Source: Peptococcaceae bacterium BICA1-8 (GTDB taxonomy: Bacteria > Bacillota > Peptococcia > Peptococcales > BICA1-8). Taken from it: a DNA stretch of 64,000 nucleotides. The stretch is taken from NCBI GenBank assembly GCA_000802045.1, contig JUEF01000126.1, forward strand, positions 21,092 through 85,091, read 5' to 3'. Below, in pieces: positions 1 through 8,807 of the stretch (positions are counted from its first letter, which is position 1; every line of letters starts with the position of its first letter). The notes under the pieces are model-generated. The model was given only the letters and a program-made list of their open reading frames with translations, was not told where the DNA came from and made no database searches. The position numbers were made by a program, and so were the translations under genes.

Positions 1-1
1 A

Positions 2-358
2 CCTAGGGGAGCGATATTATTGAAAACTGCTGACCAGAATAAGGAGTTTTATTGTTGCGGTACCCATCTATCTACTATATCTAAATATGCTAAAATGCAG
101 CTGGAAAAAACACTTTATTCTTTAGAGAATAGAAAATTGCCCTGGATATTAGCCGGAGATTTTAATATAGAGGATACCAAGGAGCTTCGCCCAGATGCTA
201 GTTTTGAAGCCAACAGTTTACCTACTTGGCCGGTAGACAATCCCCAAAAAAAGATTGACCACGTACTTTGTTCAGAAACATTTAAAAATAGGGTGAAAAG
301 CCAGGTAGTATGTAATGAGGCACTTTCGGACCATTGTATTCTTGTTGCTAATTTTTAA
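2..358 (+). CDS. Endonuclease/exonuclease/phosphatase (EEP) family protein, C-terminal part; 5' end lies outside the window
   Basis: Frame stays open to the window edge (PRGAILLKTADQNKEFYCCGTHLST). EEP-like motifs GTHLST, LAGDFNIE, IDHVL and SDHCILVA. Confidence 0.75.
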   Translation, partial: PRGAILLKTADQNKEFYCCGTHLSTISKYAKMQLEKTLYSLENRKLPWILAGDFNIEDTKELRPDASFEANSLPTWPVDNPQKKIDHVLCSETFKNRVKSQVVCNEALSDHCILVANF

Positions 359-536
359 TAATTGAGGAAAGGTAGGGGTGCTAGTTGTTGTGAGCCAATT
401 ACCTGCAAATTTAAAAGAGAGCAGAATTAGTCATCAACCAACATGCTGATGGTATAAAAGAGGAATACACGTACCATTGGTTAACTGATCATGGAAAGTC
501 CCAAAGGTAGGAAATGATAGTAAAGGGCGTTTTAGC

Positions 537-1442
537 TTATTTTGGCTTACTTATAAACATCTGGGTAAATAAATATCCATACCTATCACTTTTCCTCATT
601 CCTATTCCAATATGAGTAAACTGAGAATGCAGAATATTTTTCCTATGGCCCGATGAATTCATTAATGCGTCGTGGGCTTTTTGGACGGTTGAATTTCCAG
701 CGAGGTTTTCTCCTGCATATATATACTTAACTCCAAACTCATCCAGCATGTCAAAAGGACTACCATAGGTTGGTGAATTATGGCTAAAGTAATTGTTATC
801 AACCATATCCTGAGATTTAATTCTTGCTACTTGTCTAACTTGACTGTCCATAGCTAATGGAGATAAATTATTTTTAGCCCTTTCGGAATTTACCAAAGAG
901 AGCATTTGGTCTTCCAGAGATGGCAAGTTATTGTCTGTATCTTGTCTTGGTTCATTAGCATCAGGTCCAGGAACTACTCTATCTGGTGTTTCATCAGCAT
1001 TTGGTTCACCTGCAATGTCCCTGTCAACTGGTGGTTCTGGTTCTAATGGTGACTCATTTTCGGTACGGTCATTTTCAGGAAGGTTAGGTTGCTTTTCTTC
1101 TACAACTATAGGTGTAACATCTTCTACTGAAATAGCACCGACATAATTATTAACTAATTGAACTGTATACCAATCTCTAAATTTACCAACTACATCTACA
1201 ACATCACCTTTGTTTAAGGTTGCTACAATTGGAAAATCCGAAGAATAGCCTGCTCTTACCTTTGAATTATTATTCACTACTCTTACTTTTTCAATAACAC
1301 CTTTATCAAATATTGATGACTCCTTTGTTTCAAGATCTATTTGCTTATTATCTTCGGGAATAATTTTTTTCTGAGGAGTTTGAGTACAAGCAAATGAGGC
1401 AAGGATGCTAGCTATTAACAAAATAATAAATGCTCTTTTCAA
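537..1442 (-). CDS. CAP/SCP (YkwD-like) domain lipoprotein with SH3b-like domain
   Basis: Lipobox-like ASFAC signal, SH3-like segment (VRAGYSSDFPIVATLNKGDVVDVVGKFRDWYTVQ), C-terminal CAP motifs (NYFSHNSPTYG, AGENLAGN, SGHRKNIL, FTHIGIG). Confidence 0.85.
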   Translation of the reverse strand: MKRAFIILLIASILASFACTQTPQKKIIPEDNKQIDLETKESSIFDKGVIEKVRVVNNNSKVRAGYSSDFPIVATLNKGDVVDVVGKFRDWYTVQLVNNYVGAISVEDVTPIVVEEKQPNLPENDRTENESPLEPEPPVDRDIAGEPNADETPDRVVPGPDANEPRQDTDNNLPSLEDQMLSLVNSERAKNNLSPLAMDSQVRQVARIKSQDMVDNNYFSHNSPTYGSPFDMLDEFGVKYIYAGENLAGNSTVQKAHDALMNSSGHRKNILHSQFTHIGIGMRKSDRYGYLFTQMFISKPK

Positions 1443-1719
1443 TTAAAATTCCTCCTAAGATTAAATTTTCTTATTTAGTCTCTGCTATTCCGCCCACGAG
1501 CATTCCTGCTGGTCGTGTTTTTTTGGAACAATTCGGGGACGGTTCTTGACTTGCGCAAAAATTAAAGGGTATATAAACTGATTAATAGAGTAATTTGCAG
1601 AAAGTTAATTTATTGCCTAGAATAACTAAGAGGTTAATACAACTACTACGTGGTAATAGATAACATAAGAATTGCTGTCTATACGTGACGAAGAAATGGG
1701 TTTAATTAGGAGGACTATT

Positions 1720-2295
1720 ATGCAAGTTTTGCTTTTAAATGGTTCAAGTAAAGATGATGCCTTTTCTCAACAGTTATGTGATATTTTTGTCAATGAGCTT
1801 GAGAAACATGATAACAAAGTTGAAGTCATAGAGCTTTGCGATACTAAAATTGAAAGTTGCCTCGGGTGCTTTGGTTGCTGGGTAAAAACACCTGGTATTT
1901 GCGTAATAAATGATGCAGGACGAGACTTAGCCAAGTCTGTCGTACAGAGTGATCTGGTTATTTCTGTTTCGTTAGTTACTTTTGGGGGATATTCTTACGA
2001 ACTAAAAAAAGCACTTGACCGCCTAATACCAATTATTTCACCATTTTTTAAAAAGATTAATGGTGAGGTGCATCATAAACCACGATATAAACGTTACCCA
2101 AAGGCCATAAGTATAGGTACCCTAACCGAAAACAAACAAGAGTTAATTGATACTTTTCAGTATCTTGTTAAGAGGAATGCAATTAATATGCATAGCCCAG
2201 TTTACTTAAGTAGGGTATTTTTGAATAGCGAAGCGGTCCAAGGTTTAAGACAAGAGGTTTTTGAAGTTCTTAAGGAAGCGGGGGCAGTTAAATGA
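1720..2295 (+). CDS. Flavodoxin-like NAD(P)H-dependent FMN reductase family protein
   Basis: ORF track starts at 1672, but AGGAGGAC RBS sits just before ATG 1720. Motif LLNGSSKDDAFSQQL, CLGCFGCWVKTPGIC. Confidence 0.7.
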   Translation: MQVLLLNGSSKDDAFSQQLCDIFVNELEKHDNKVEVIELCDTKIESCLGCFGCWVKTPGICVINDAGRDLAKSVVQSDLVISVSLVTFGGYSYELKKALDRLIPIISPFFKKINGEVHHKPRYKRYPKAISIGTLTENKQELIDTFQYLVKRNAINMHSPVYLSRVFLNSEAVQGLRQEVFEVLKEAGAVK

Positions 2296-2846
2296 ATAAA
2301 AGAGCATTGTTATTAATAGGCAGCCTGAAACCAGCCTCAAGTACTTCTGAAGCAGTCGGAAATTATCTATTGGATAAATTGCGTCAATATGATATTAAAG
2401 GAGAGAAGATTAAACTCATTCAAATACTAAAACATGAAGATGGAATTAATGAACTGATTTCGGCTATAAACAATTGTGATATTTTGATTCTATCATCCCC
2501 TCTATATTTGGACAGTGCTCCAGCAATAGTCACTAAAGCAATGGAGTTGATAAGTAACGAAAGAAAAAGTCGCGAACATATAAAAAGACCGAGAATGATA
2601 GCTATTTGTAATTCCGGCTTTCCTGAGGCCCACCAAAATAACACAGCTCTAAGTATATATCGCCACTTTGCAAACGCGTCGAGTTTTGAATGGGCTGGGG
2701 GGCTTGCTTTGGGTGGTGGAGGTTCGATTGACAGTCGCCCCATAGATAGTCTAGGAGGAATGGTAAGGAATGTAGTAAAGTCGTTGGATCTTACAGCGGC
2801 AGCTATTGCAGGCGGTGAGCATATTCCGGAGGAAGCAATAAATTAA
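2292..2846 (+). CDS. Flavodoxin-like NAD(P)H-dependent oxidoreductase
   Basis: Overlaps the upstream gene by 4 bp. Motif LLIGSLKPASSTSEAVGNYL, ILSSPLYLDSAPAIVTKAMEL. Confidence 0.65.
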   Translation: MNKRALLLIGSLKPASSTSEAVGNYLLDKLRQYDIKGEKIKLIQILKHEDGINELISAINNCDILILSSPLYLDSAPAIVTKAMELISNERKSREHIKRPRMIAICNSGFPEAHQNNTALSIYRHFANASSFEWAGGLALGGGGSIDSRPIDSLGGMVRNVVKSLDLTAAAIAGGEHIPEEAIN

Positions 2847-2968
2847 TGGCTAAACCATTTGTTCCTCATTGGTTATATTTTATATTTGGTCAGTTTGGCT
2901 GGCGAATTCAAGCAAAAAAATATGGGGTTCAAAAAAACCTTAATGACCGGCCGTATGAAGTAAATTAA
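2846..2968 (+). CDS. Small 40-aa ORF (MAKPFVPHWLYFIFGQFGWRIQAKKYGVQKNLNDRPYEVN), translationally coupled to the upstream reductase
   Basis: ATG shares the final A of the upstream TAA stop. Not in the supplied ORF track. The WR.QAKK.GV...RPY pattern resembles a C-terminal tail of flavodoxin-like reductases. Confidence 0.5.
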   Translation: MAKPFVPHWLYFIFGQFGWRIQAKKYGVQKNLNDRPYEVN

Positions 2969-3018
2969 ATTAAATTAAATTAACTTAAGTTAAATTAAAT
3001 TATGTTAATATAACTTAA
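2961..3018. repeat. AT-rich tandem 5-mer repeat (AAATT/AACTT variants)
   Basis: taaattaaattaaattaaattaacttaagttaaattaaattatgttaatataacttaagtt. Confidence 0.7.
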
Positions 3019-3529
3019 GTTCCCAACGTTCTTCTGTTAAATCTTTTCCCCACAAGAAATGTGACTTGCTTTCTGTTAATTCAAATCCAAAATTTTGATA
3101 TAGATAACGGGCAGCTTTTAAAAAGTCAATAGTCAATAGAAATACTGTTTTATAATTTTGAGATTTACAGAAGCTAACTGCAGTAGTCATTAAATTTCTA
3201 CCTAGACCAAAACCTCTAAATTTCGGATCAATTATAAACCATCTGAGTTGTGCACTATTATGGTCAACTTTAATAATTGCAATAGCACCAACAATATGAT
3301 TACCATATTCCGCTACCCAAATCATACTTCCTTGTTTATCCTTAGTATCTAAAAAAGTTGCCATGCTAGGCAAAACATATTGCTCAAATGATTCAGCATC
3401 AAAAGCGTACTCGCTTTCATAAAGCCTACAATGCATAAAATCAATATAGCCTAGATCCCCAGGTTTATAATTGCGAATATGAATATTATTAATGTCATGA
3501 ACTCTTGAAATTTTATCCATTAAGTACAC
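3005..3529 (-). CDS. GNAT-family N-acetyltransferase
   Basis: WVAEYGNHIVGAIAIIKV...LRWFIIDPKFRGFGLGRNLMTTAVSFCKS, a typical GNAT motif A. Confidence 0.85.
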   Translation of the reverse strand: MYLMDKISRVHDINNIHIRNYKPGDLGYIDFMHCRLYESEYAFDAESFEQYVLPSMATFLDTKDKQGSMIWVAEYGNHIVGAIAIIKVDHNSAQLRWFIIDPKFRGFGLGRNLMTTAVSFCKSQNYKTVFLLTIDFLKAARYLYQNFGFELTESKSHFLWGKDLTEERWELKLY

Positions 3530-3818
3530 CCTTTTAAAGTCCTTTTGTTATATAATACCAATTAGACATGACTAAAGTAAACTAAAATATTGGTATTAAA
3601 ATCAACTGAGTTTTTAATTGTCTATGTTGAAGACTCAATGGGAGAATAAAAACAGATTAATCTTATGGAATTGAAGTAACGGGTACATACATTTATCGGT
3701 GCAAGATGAGAGAATTCTATGGTTCATTGATGAAGATGAGGCTGAGGAAAAATATACCTCGATAGAAAAGGTCTTGACGTGATGCTTTGAAATTTTCAAT
3801 ACTGGAGGAAAATAATTT

Positions 3819-4148
3819 ATGGCAATGGAAGCAGAAACTATCACAATGCTTACAATGGGATTCTCTATCACTATAGTAATAAGTTTAATCATAGTATTAT
3901 GGCTCTGGTATAAGCGAAAGAATTCAGTAAACGTTTGGTTTTTAGTCCAGGGTGCTTTCTTAGCGTTAAGTTTTTATTATATTTTAGAAATTTTAAAAGG
4001 AAGACCAGAAATCTCAGCAGGTATGTTATCTGAAGAAAATTCCTTATCAATAGGAAAAGCGGGAGTTTTATGGGCAATTAGTATGGTAAGTATGCTTTGT
4101 GGCATATGGCAATTGAATACAGCCCGTCACAAAGGTAGGAAAGGATAA
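3819..4148 (+). CDS. Small membrane protein of unknown function
   Basis: ORF with GGAGG RBS; three hydrophobic segments. Confidence 0.55.
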   Translation: MAMEAETITMLTMGFSITIVISLIIVLWLWYKRKNSVNVWFLVQGAFLALSFYYILEILKGRPEISAGMLSEENSLSIGKAGVLWAISMVSMLCGIWQLNTARHKGRKG

Positions 4149-4365
4149 CAAGAGCAAGATAAGGGCTTAAAGAGGAAGTAGAAAGAAATTTTGAGGCTAC
4201 TATGTTGCGGATTATTCGTCCCGCATTGAAGGATAGGTAATAATTTAATATTATTGTACATATATGGTATATACATTAAAATAATTTTAAGTGGAGTATT
4301 ATTAAGTCAACATGGTTACATCTTAAGTAAAATAATTAAACATTGGGAGTAAGGGGTGGGGTTGT

Positions 4366-4674
4366 TTGAGTTCATCGACATTTATAGCAATATATATGCC
4401 TTTATTTATATTGTTTTTTATTATTATCCCCCGACAACGTGAAATACAAAAAGCAATAACTTTAAAAATAAAGAAGAGGAAGGACGTAATAATAATGACA
4501 AACGAGGTAATTAAAAAATATATAGGAGAAAATTGTAAGATATCCTCAGGATCATTAGGGATAAATGTAGTAGGAGTAATAACTGATGTAAATGAAAATT
4601 GGATTGAAGTTGAAACTAAAAAAGGTAAAGAGCTAATAAATGCGGATTATATTCAAAGTATTAAAATAAAGTAA
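4366..4674 (+). CDS. Small membrane-anchored protein, possibly YajC-like or with a DUF6897-like C-terminal domain
   Basis: N-terminal TM (FIAIYMPLFILFFIIIPRQREIQK) plus small beta-rich domain (GVITDVNENWIEVETKKGKELINADYIQSIKI). Confidence 0.4.
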   Translation: MSSSTFIAIYMPLFILFFIIIPRQREIQKAITLKIKKRKDVIIMTNEVIKKYIGENCKISSGSLGINVVGVITDVNENWIEVETKKGKELINADYIQSIKIK

Positions 4675-4723
4675 GCTTGAGGAAGGTTAAAAGAAAGTTC
4701 AAATTAAGAAAAGAGGGAAATGT

Positions 4724-6091
4724 GTGGAGAATCTTCTTACGGGAACCACAAGGCATGCTATTAAGTTTTTAGAATCCTTAGAGCAAAGAAAAGTTTTTCC
4801 AACACCAGAAGCCATTGAGCAGTTAAATTCTTTTTATGAGCCATTGCCCTCCCAATCAATGAAGCCAGAAGAGGTCATAAATATATTAAACAATCTGGGA
4901 ACACCTGCTTTAGTTGCCAATGCAGGCGGGCGGTATTTTGGTTTTGTCATAGGAGGTTCTTTACCGGCGGCCCTTGCGGCCAATTGGCTTGCCGGTGCAT
5001 GGGATCAGAATGCTTTTAGTAACAGTAGTTCGCCCCTTGCTGCAGCACTTGAAGAGATATCCTTAAAATGGATCGCGGAAGCGCTAGTATTGCCTTCAGA
5101 TTGCGGAGGGGCTTTTGTAACAGGGGCAACCATGGCAAATTTTAGCGGATTAGCGGCAGCTCGCCATAAGGTGTTAGAGGACATGGGCTGGGATGTAGAA
5201 AATGATGGATTATTTGGCGCTCCTCCTATTAAGGTGGTAGTTGGAGAAGAGGCCCATTCAACTTTATTTAAAGCTCTTGGTTTATTAGGTTTAGGGCGTA
5301 AACGTGTCTTAACTGTTCCTGTTGACGGTCAGGGGAGGATGAAAGCAGAAGCACTTCCTCCTTTAGATAAATCTACTATTGTTTGTATCCAGGCTGGCAA
5401 TGTCAATACAGGTGCCTTTGACCCGGCGGAGGAGATTTGTGCTATAGCCCATGCTGCTGGAGCTTGGGTTCATGTAGACGGAGCCTTTGGTTTATGGGCA
5501 CTAGCGACACCAAATAAAGCCCATTTGGCAGCTGGCTTTAAAAACGCGGATTCCTGGGCTACAGATGCCCATAAATGGTTAAATGTGCCCTATGACAGTG
5601 GAGTAGTTTTAGTACGGAACCCAAAACATCTCTACAAAGCAATGTCTATTAGTGCCACCTATTTACCGGAAGGGATGAAAAAGGAACCCTTCCACTATAC
5701 CCCGGAAACATCTAGACGGGCTCGCGGGATTGAAAGCTGGGCTGCTTTAAAGTCTCTTGGTCGATTAGGTCTAATTGAGCTCATTGAGAGGAACTGTCGT
5801 TTTGCCCGCTTATTTGCTGAAAGGCTAAGAGCCGAAGGTTATGAAATTCTCAATGAAGTACAATTAAATCAAGTGCTTGTTTCTTTTGGTAGTGCAGAAA
5901 TAACTGGCAAAGTAATCGCTGCAATACAGGCTGATGGGACTTGTTGGTGTGGAGGAACTACCTGGCAGGGTCATGTGGCTATGCGCATTAGCGTATCCTC
6001 ATGGTGTACCACAGAAGAAGATGTAGAGCAAAGTTTAGCAGCAATGCTTCGTATAGCTACTGAGATTGTTGATAAAGAAGCTAAGGAATAA
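4724..6091 (+). CDS. PLP-dependent aspartate aminotransferase-fold decarboxylase (glutamate/tyrosine decarboxylase group)
   Basis: VHVDGAFGLWALATP, DSWATDAHKWLNVPYDSGVVLVR (PLP lysine motif), GNVNTGAFDP. Confidence 0.85.
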   Translation: MENLLTGTTRHAIKFLESLEQRKVFPTPEAIEQLNSFYEPLPSQSMKPEEVINILNNLGTPALVANAGGRYFGFVIGGSLPAALAANWLAGAWDQNAFSNSSSPLAAALEEISLKWIAEALVLPSDCGGAFVTGATMANFSGLAAARHKVLEDMGWDVENDGLFGAPPIKVVVGEEAHSTLFKALGLLGLGRKRVLTVPVDGQGRMKAEALPPLDKSTIVCIQAGNVNTGAFDPAEEICAIAHAAGAWVHVDGAFGLWALATPNKAHLAAGFKNADSWATDAHKWLNVPYDSGVVLVRNPKHLYKAMSISATYLPEGMKKEPFHYTPETSRRARGIESWAALKSLGRLGLIELIERNCRFARLFAERLRAEGYEILNEVQLNQVLVSFGSAEITGKVIAAIQADGTCWCGGTTWQGHVAMRISVSSWCTTEEDVEQSLAAMLRIATEIVDKEAKE

Positions 6092-6103
6092 GGAAATGGC
6101 TCA

Positions 6104-6146
6104 CAAAGAAGTAAGGAAACGGCATAACCGTATCCTTACTTCTTTT
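6104..6146 (+). terminator. Rho-independent terminator after the PLP decarboxylase
   Basis: AAGAAGTAAGGAAACGG-CATAA-CCGTATCCTTACTTCTTTTTC stem with T-tract. Confidence 0.75.
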
Positions 6147-6346
6147 TCGATATTAACTATTATTGGATAACTAATACTGTGTCAGATGGATATTATAATA
6201 TAATGTTAAATAAAATTAGAAAAGGATATAAACAAGCTAGTTTAAGACCATATAATGTTTCTGATCTCGGATTATTACCTTAATAACTAGTTCACTCTAG
6301 TATATAATGTTTAGTAAGAGAGAAATGGTTTTATAAAGACTAGGAC

Positions 6347-7999
6347 TTGGGAGGCTTCATGAAGAAATTATCATATAAAAAAGTACTATTAATTCTGTTA
6401 CTAGCAGCTGTAGGCATCTTTGCTTATTTATATTTCAGCAGTACATTTAATGAACAAAATCTAAAAGCAATCGATATCAAACTCATTTCCGGTAATAGTA
6501 TTTCAGAGACTAATACCCAAGACTATTTTTTGCTCTCACCCAAGGAGAAAGAACACATTGTTCAAGCTCTAGCCTCTATTACAAAGGAGGATTTTAAGCC
6601 ACAGCAGATTACTGATCAGTATAATATGCATCTACATAATCGCTGGGGATTCTCCAGAGAATACACAGTACTTTTTACTGAGAACACAACTGTATTCTTA
6701 CAGGATCCTCAAGCAAATTTATACAAGGTGGGGGAGCCAGATTTTTTCTACAGTCATCCTGGATTTTATCACATTTACTCTGATCGTCTTAAGCCCGTAG
6801 TACAGATGACCCTTAACGAAGACAAGGTATTATTTAATAGAATTGACAAACACTGGAGTTATCTAAAGCATGATGGACAGTGGAGTATACAAAAATTTGA
6901 TCGTAATAACGATGCAGTAATAAACGAAAAGGTGACTATTCTCTCAAGGGATGACAAGCTAGAAGTCCGAGCGGAAAAGGCACCTGATTATTCTCATTTG
7001 AAAATTGTAAACTCAACTACAGAAAGAGTCGTTTTTGAGGAACAGGTGGATTTAAATCAACTGCCTTTTCCACATATGAACGGTAGCTTTTCTTATGAAA
7101 TAATAATGGATTGGACTGATGAAACTAAGTTTTATCGAGGGGAATCTGAAATTAACATCCCAGTATTATTAGATGTTCCGGAGGAATTTGTATTTTCTAA
7201 ACAGCGGGTTACTCAGGGGGATATGATTGAGGTTTCAGTTTACAACGTGGAAAATCTTGAGGATATTTTCTTTGAACAATCCATATATAAGGAGTTTCGC
7301 TGGTATAAACAGGATGGCCTTATTAGAGGGTATATTCCTACAAATTACAGTATTAAGCCTGGACAATATCAGGTAAAATATGGCAATCGGAAAAAAGGTA
7401 CTGAGTTTTCTCAAGAGATTGAGGTAGTTGCCCATAATTACAATATTCAACATCTAGTTATCAATGAGCAGATAGAGCAAGAGACGAGAAATGATGCTGC
7501 ATATGATGAATTTGCCAAATATTTTACCCCTGTTCGAAAACAATCTGGACTAGAAAGATATTATACGGAACCTTTCATTTTGCCAACTAAAGGGCGTTTA
7601 AGCACGGAGTTTGGACAAACACGCTATGTGAATGGTGCGCCAACTTCGTCTAGACATTCTGGATTGGATATAGCTGCACCTACAGGAACGGAAATTAAAG
7701 CCATAAATGGTGGCAAAATAGTATTGGCTATGCCTCTAATTCTCACGGGTAATACCATCGTAATTGATCATGGGCAAGGATTATTTAGCGTGTATTATCA
7801 TATGCATGAAAGCTTTGTGACTGTTGGTGAAATGGTTGAGCAGGGGCAGAGGATTGGAACTGTTGGAACAACTGGCTTTTCAACAGGTCCTCATCTGCAC
7901 TTTACCGTGTCCTATTATACTATGAATATTGAACCTGGTTTTCTTATCGTAGGACAACCAATTACATATGCTAATTATCTAGAGTTTATGCAAAATTAA
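6347..7999 (+). CDS. M23-family metallopeptidase, membrane-anchored (LytM/peptidase M23 domain at C-terminus)
   Basis: SSRHSGLDIAAPTGTEIKAINGGKIVLA...GNTIVIDHGQGLFSVYYHMHES...GTVGTTGFSTGPHLHFTVSY. Confidence 0.9.
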   Translation: MGGFMKKLSYKKVLLILLLAAVGIFAYLYFSSTFNEQNLKAIDIKLISGNSISETNTQDYFLLSPKEKEHIVQALASITKEDFKPQQITDQYNMHLHNRWGFSREYTVLFTENTTVFLQDPQANLYKVGEPDFFYSHPGFYHIYSDRLKPVVQMTLNEDKVLFNRIDKHWSYLKHDGQWSIQKFDRNNDAVINEKVTILSRDDKLEVRAEKAPDYSHLKIVNSTTERVVFEEQVDLNQLPFPHMNGSFSYEIIMDWTDETKFYRGESEINIPVLLDVPEEFVFSKQRVTQGDMIEVSVYNVENLEDIFFEQSIYKEFRWYKQDGLIRGYIPTNYSIKPGQYQVKYGNRKKGTEFSQEIEVVAHNYNIQHLVINEQIEQETRNDAAYDEFAKYFTPVRKQSGLERYYTEPFILPTKGRLSTEFGQTRYVNGAPTSSRHSGLDIAAPTGTEIKAINGGKIVLAMPLILTGNTIVIDHGQGLFSVYYHMHESFVTVGEMVEQGQRIGTVGTTGFSTGPHLHFTVSYYTMNIEPGFLIVGQPITYANYLEFMQN

Positions 8000-8042
8000 A
8001 ATTAAGCAAAATGATAAGGATTAGTAAATTTAGAATAGAGAA

Positions 8043-8597
8043 TTAGTCATTATTTCTTAGGGATTTAATATAAGCCTCCCTGCCGGAACCAATTTTATAG
8101 CTTTGATAATGGAGGGGATTTTTTAAATAATAGTCTTGATGGTAATCCTCCGCAGGGTAGAATTCCAGGGCCTCTATAATTTCTGTCACAATGGGAGTGG
8201 AGTAATAGCTAGCTTTCTCCAGTTCTTCCTTGGATTTTTCCGCTGCCTGTCTTTGCTGGGGAGAGTGATAAAAAATAGCGGTTCGATATTGGCTGCCCCG
8301 GTCAGCGAACTGTCCTCCGAAATCGGTAGGGTCTATTTGCCGCCAGAAAATGTCTAGCAGTTCTTTATAACTAACCTGTTGGGGATCAAAAGTCATCTGG
8401 ACCACTTCATAATGTCCAGTTTGTCCTGTACAAACCTCCTCGTAGGTGGGACACGGGGTTCTGCCACCGATATAACCTGTCTTAATATCTACGACTCCCT
8501 CCAAATTTTGAAAGGGTGGAACCAGGCACCAAAAACAACCTCCGGCAAAGGTTGCTTTTTCATTTGTCAGGGATAAGTTATCCATATGATTTTGCAT
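8043..8597 (-). CDS. msrA: Peptide-methionine (S)-S-oxide reductase
   Basis: ATFAGGCFWCLVPPFQNLEGV...GYIGG...YEEVCTGQTGHYEVVQ...DPTDFGGQFADRGSQYRTAIFYH. AGGAGGT RBS supports the start at 8597 rather than 8741. Confidence 0.92.
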   Translation of the reverse strand: MQNHMDNLSLTNEKATFAGGCFWCLVPPFQNLEGVVDIKTGYIGGRTPCPTYEEVCTGQTGHYEVVQMTFDPQQVSYKELLDIFWRQIDPTDFGGQFADRGSQYRTAIFYHSPQQRQAAEKSKEELEKASYYSTPIVTEIIEALEFYPAEDYHQDYYLKNPLHYQSYKIGSGREAYIKSLRNND

Positions 8598-8715
8598 TGA
8601 TTTAGACCTCCTGTAATTATTATGAAGCAAAAGGCTAACAGTAATATTAATATTTTTACCTGAGAGATGGTGGGGTATACATAGAACAGGTGGGGTCATT
8701 AATTCCCAAAAAGTT

Positions 8716-8773
8716 ATATGAGAAACTAGTTGCACATGCAACTAGTTTCTCATATAATAGTTGCATGTGCAAT
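8716..8773. promoter_or_regulatory. Putative MarR-type operator region: 40-bp palindrome (8716-8755) plus a second TTGCAnnTGCAA site (8761-8772)
   Basis: ATATGAGAAACTAGTTGC-ACAT-GCAACTAGTTTCTCATAT (18-bp perfect arms), followed by TTGCATGTGCAA. Divergent msrA/MATE intergenic region with a MarR gene downstream. Confidence 0.65.
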
Positions 8774-8807
8774 AATTGCATATTGTATATATAGGGAGGC
8801 AGAATTT

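Noticed and set aside
931-1146. 71-aa plus-strand ORF
   Set aside because: Antisense to the Pro/Glu/Asp-rich linker of the CAP lipoprotein; low-complexity Ser/Gly translation and no RBS.
2420-2743. 107-aa minus-strand ORF
   Set aside because: Lies wholly antisense to the flavodoxin-like reductase; no RBS or recognisable motif.
8598-8741. N-terminal extension of MsrA
   Set aside because: Extension lacks MsrA homology and overlaps the palindrome; AGGAGGT RBS supports ATG 8597.
8730-8807. N-terminal extension of the MATE transporter
   Set aside because: The extension (MHMQLVSHIIV...) is encoded by the operator-like palindrome; a good RBS precedes ATG 8808.
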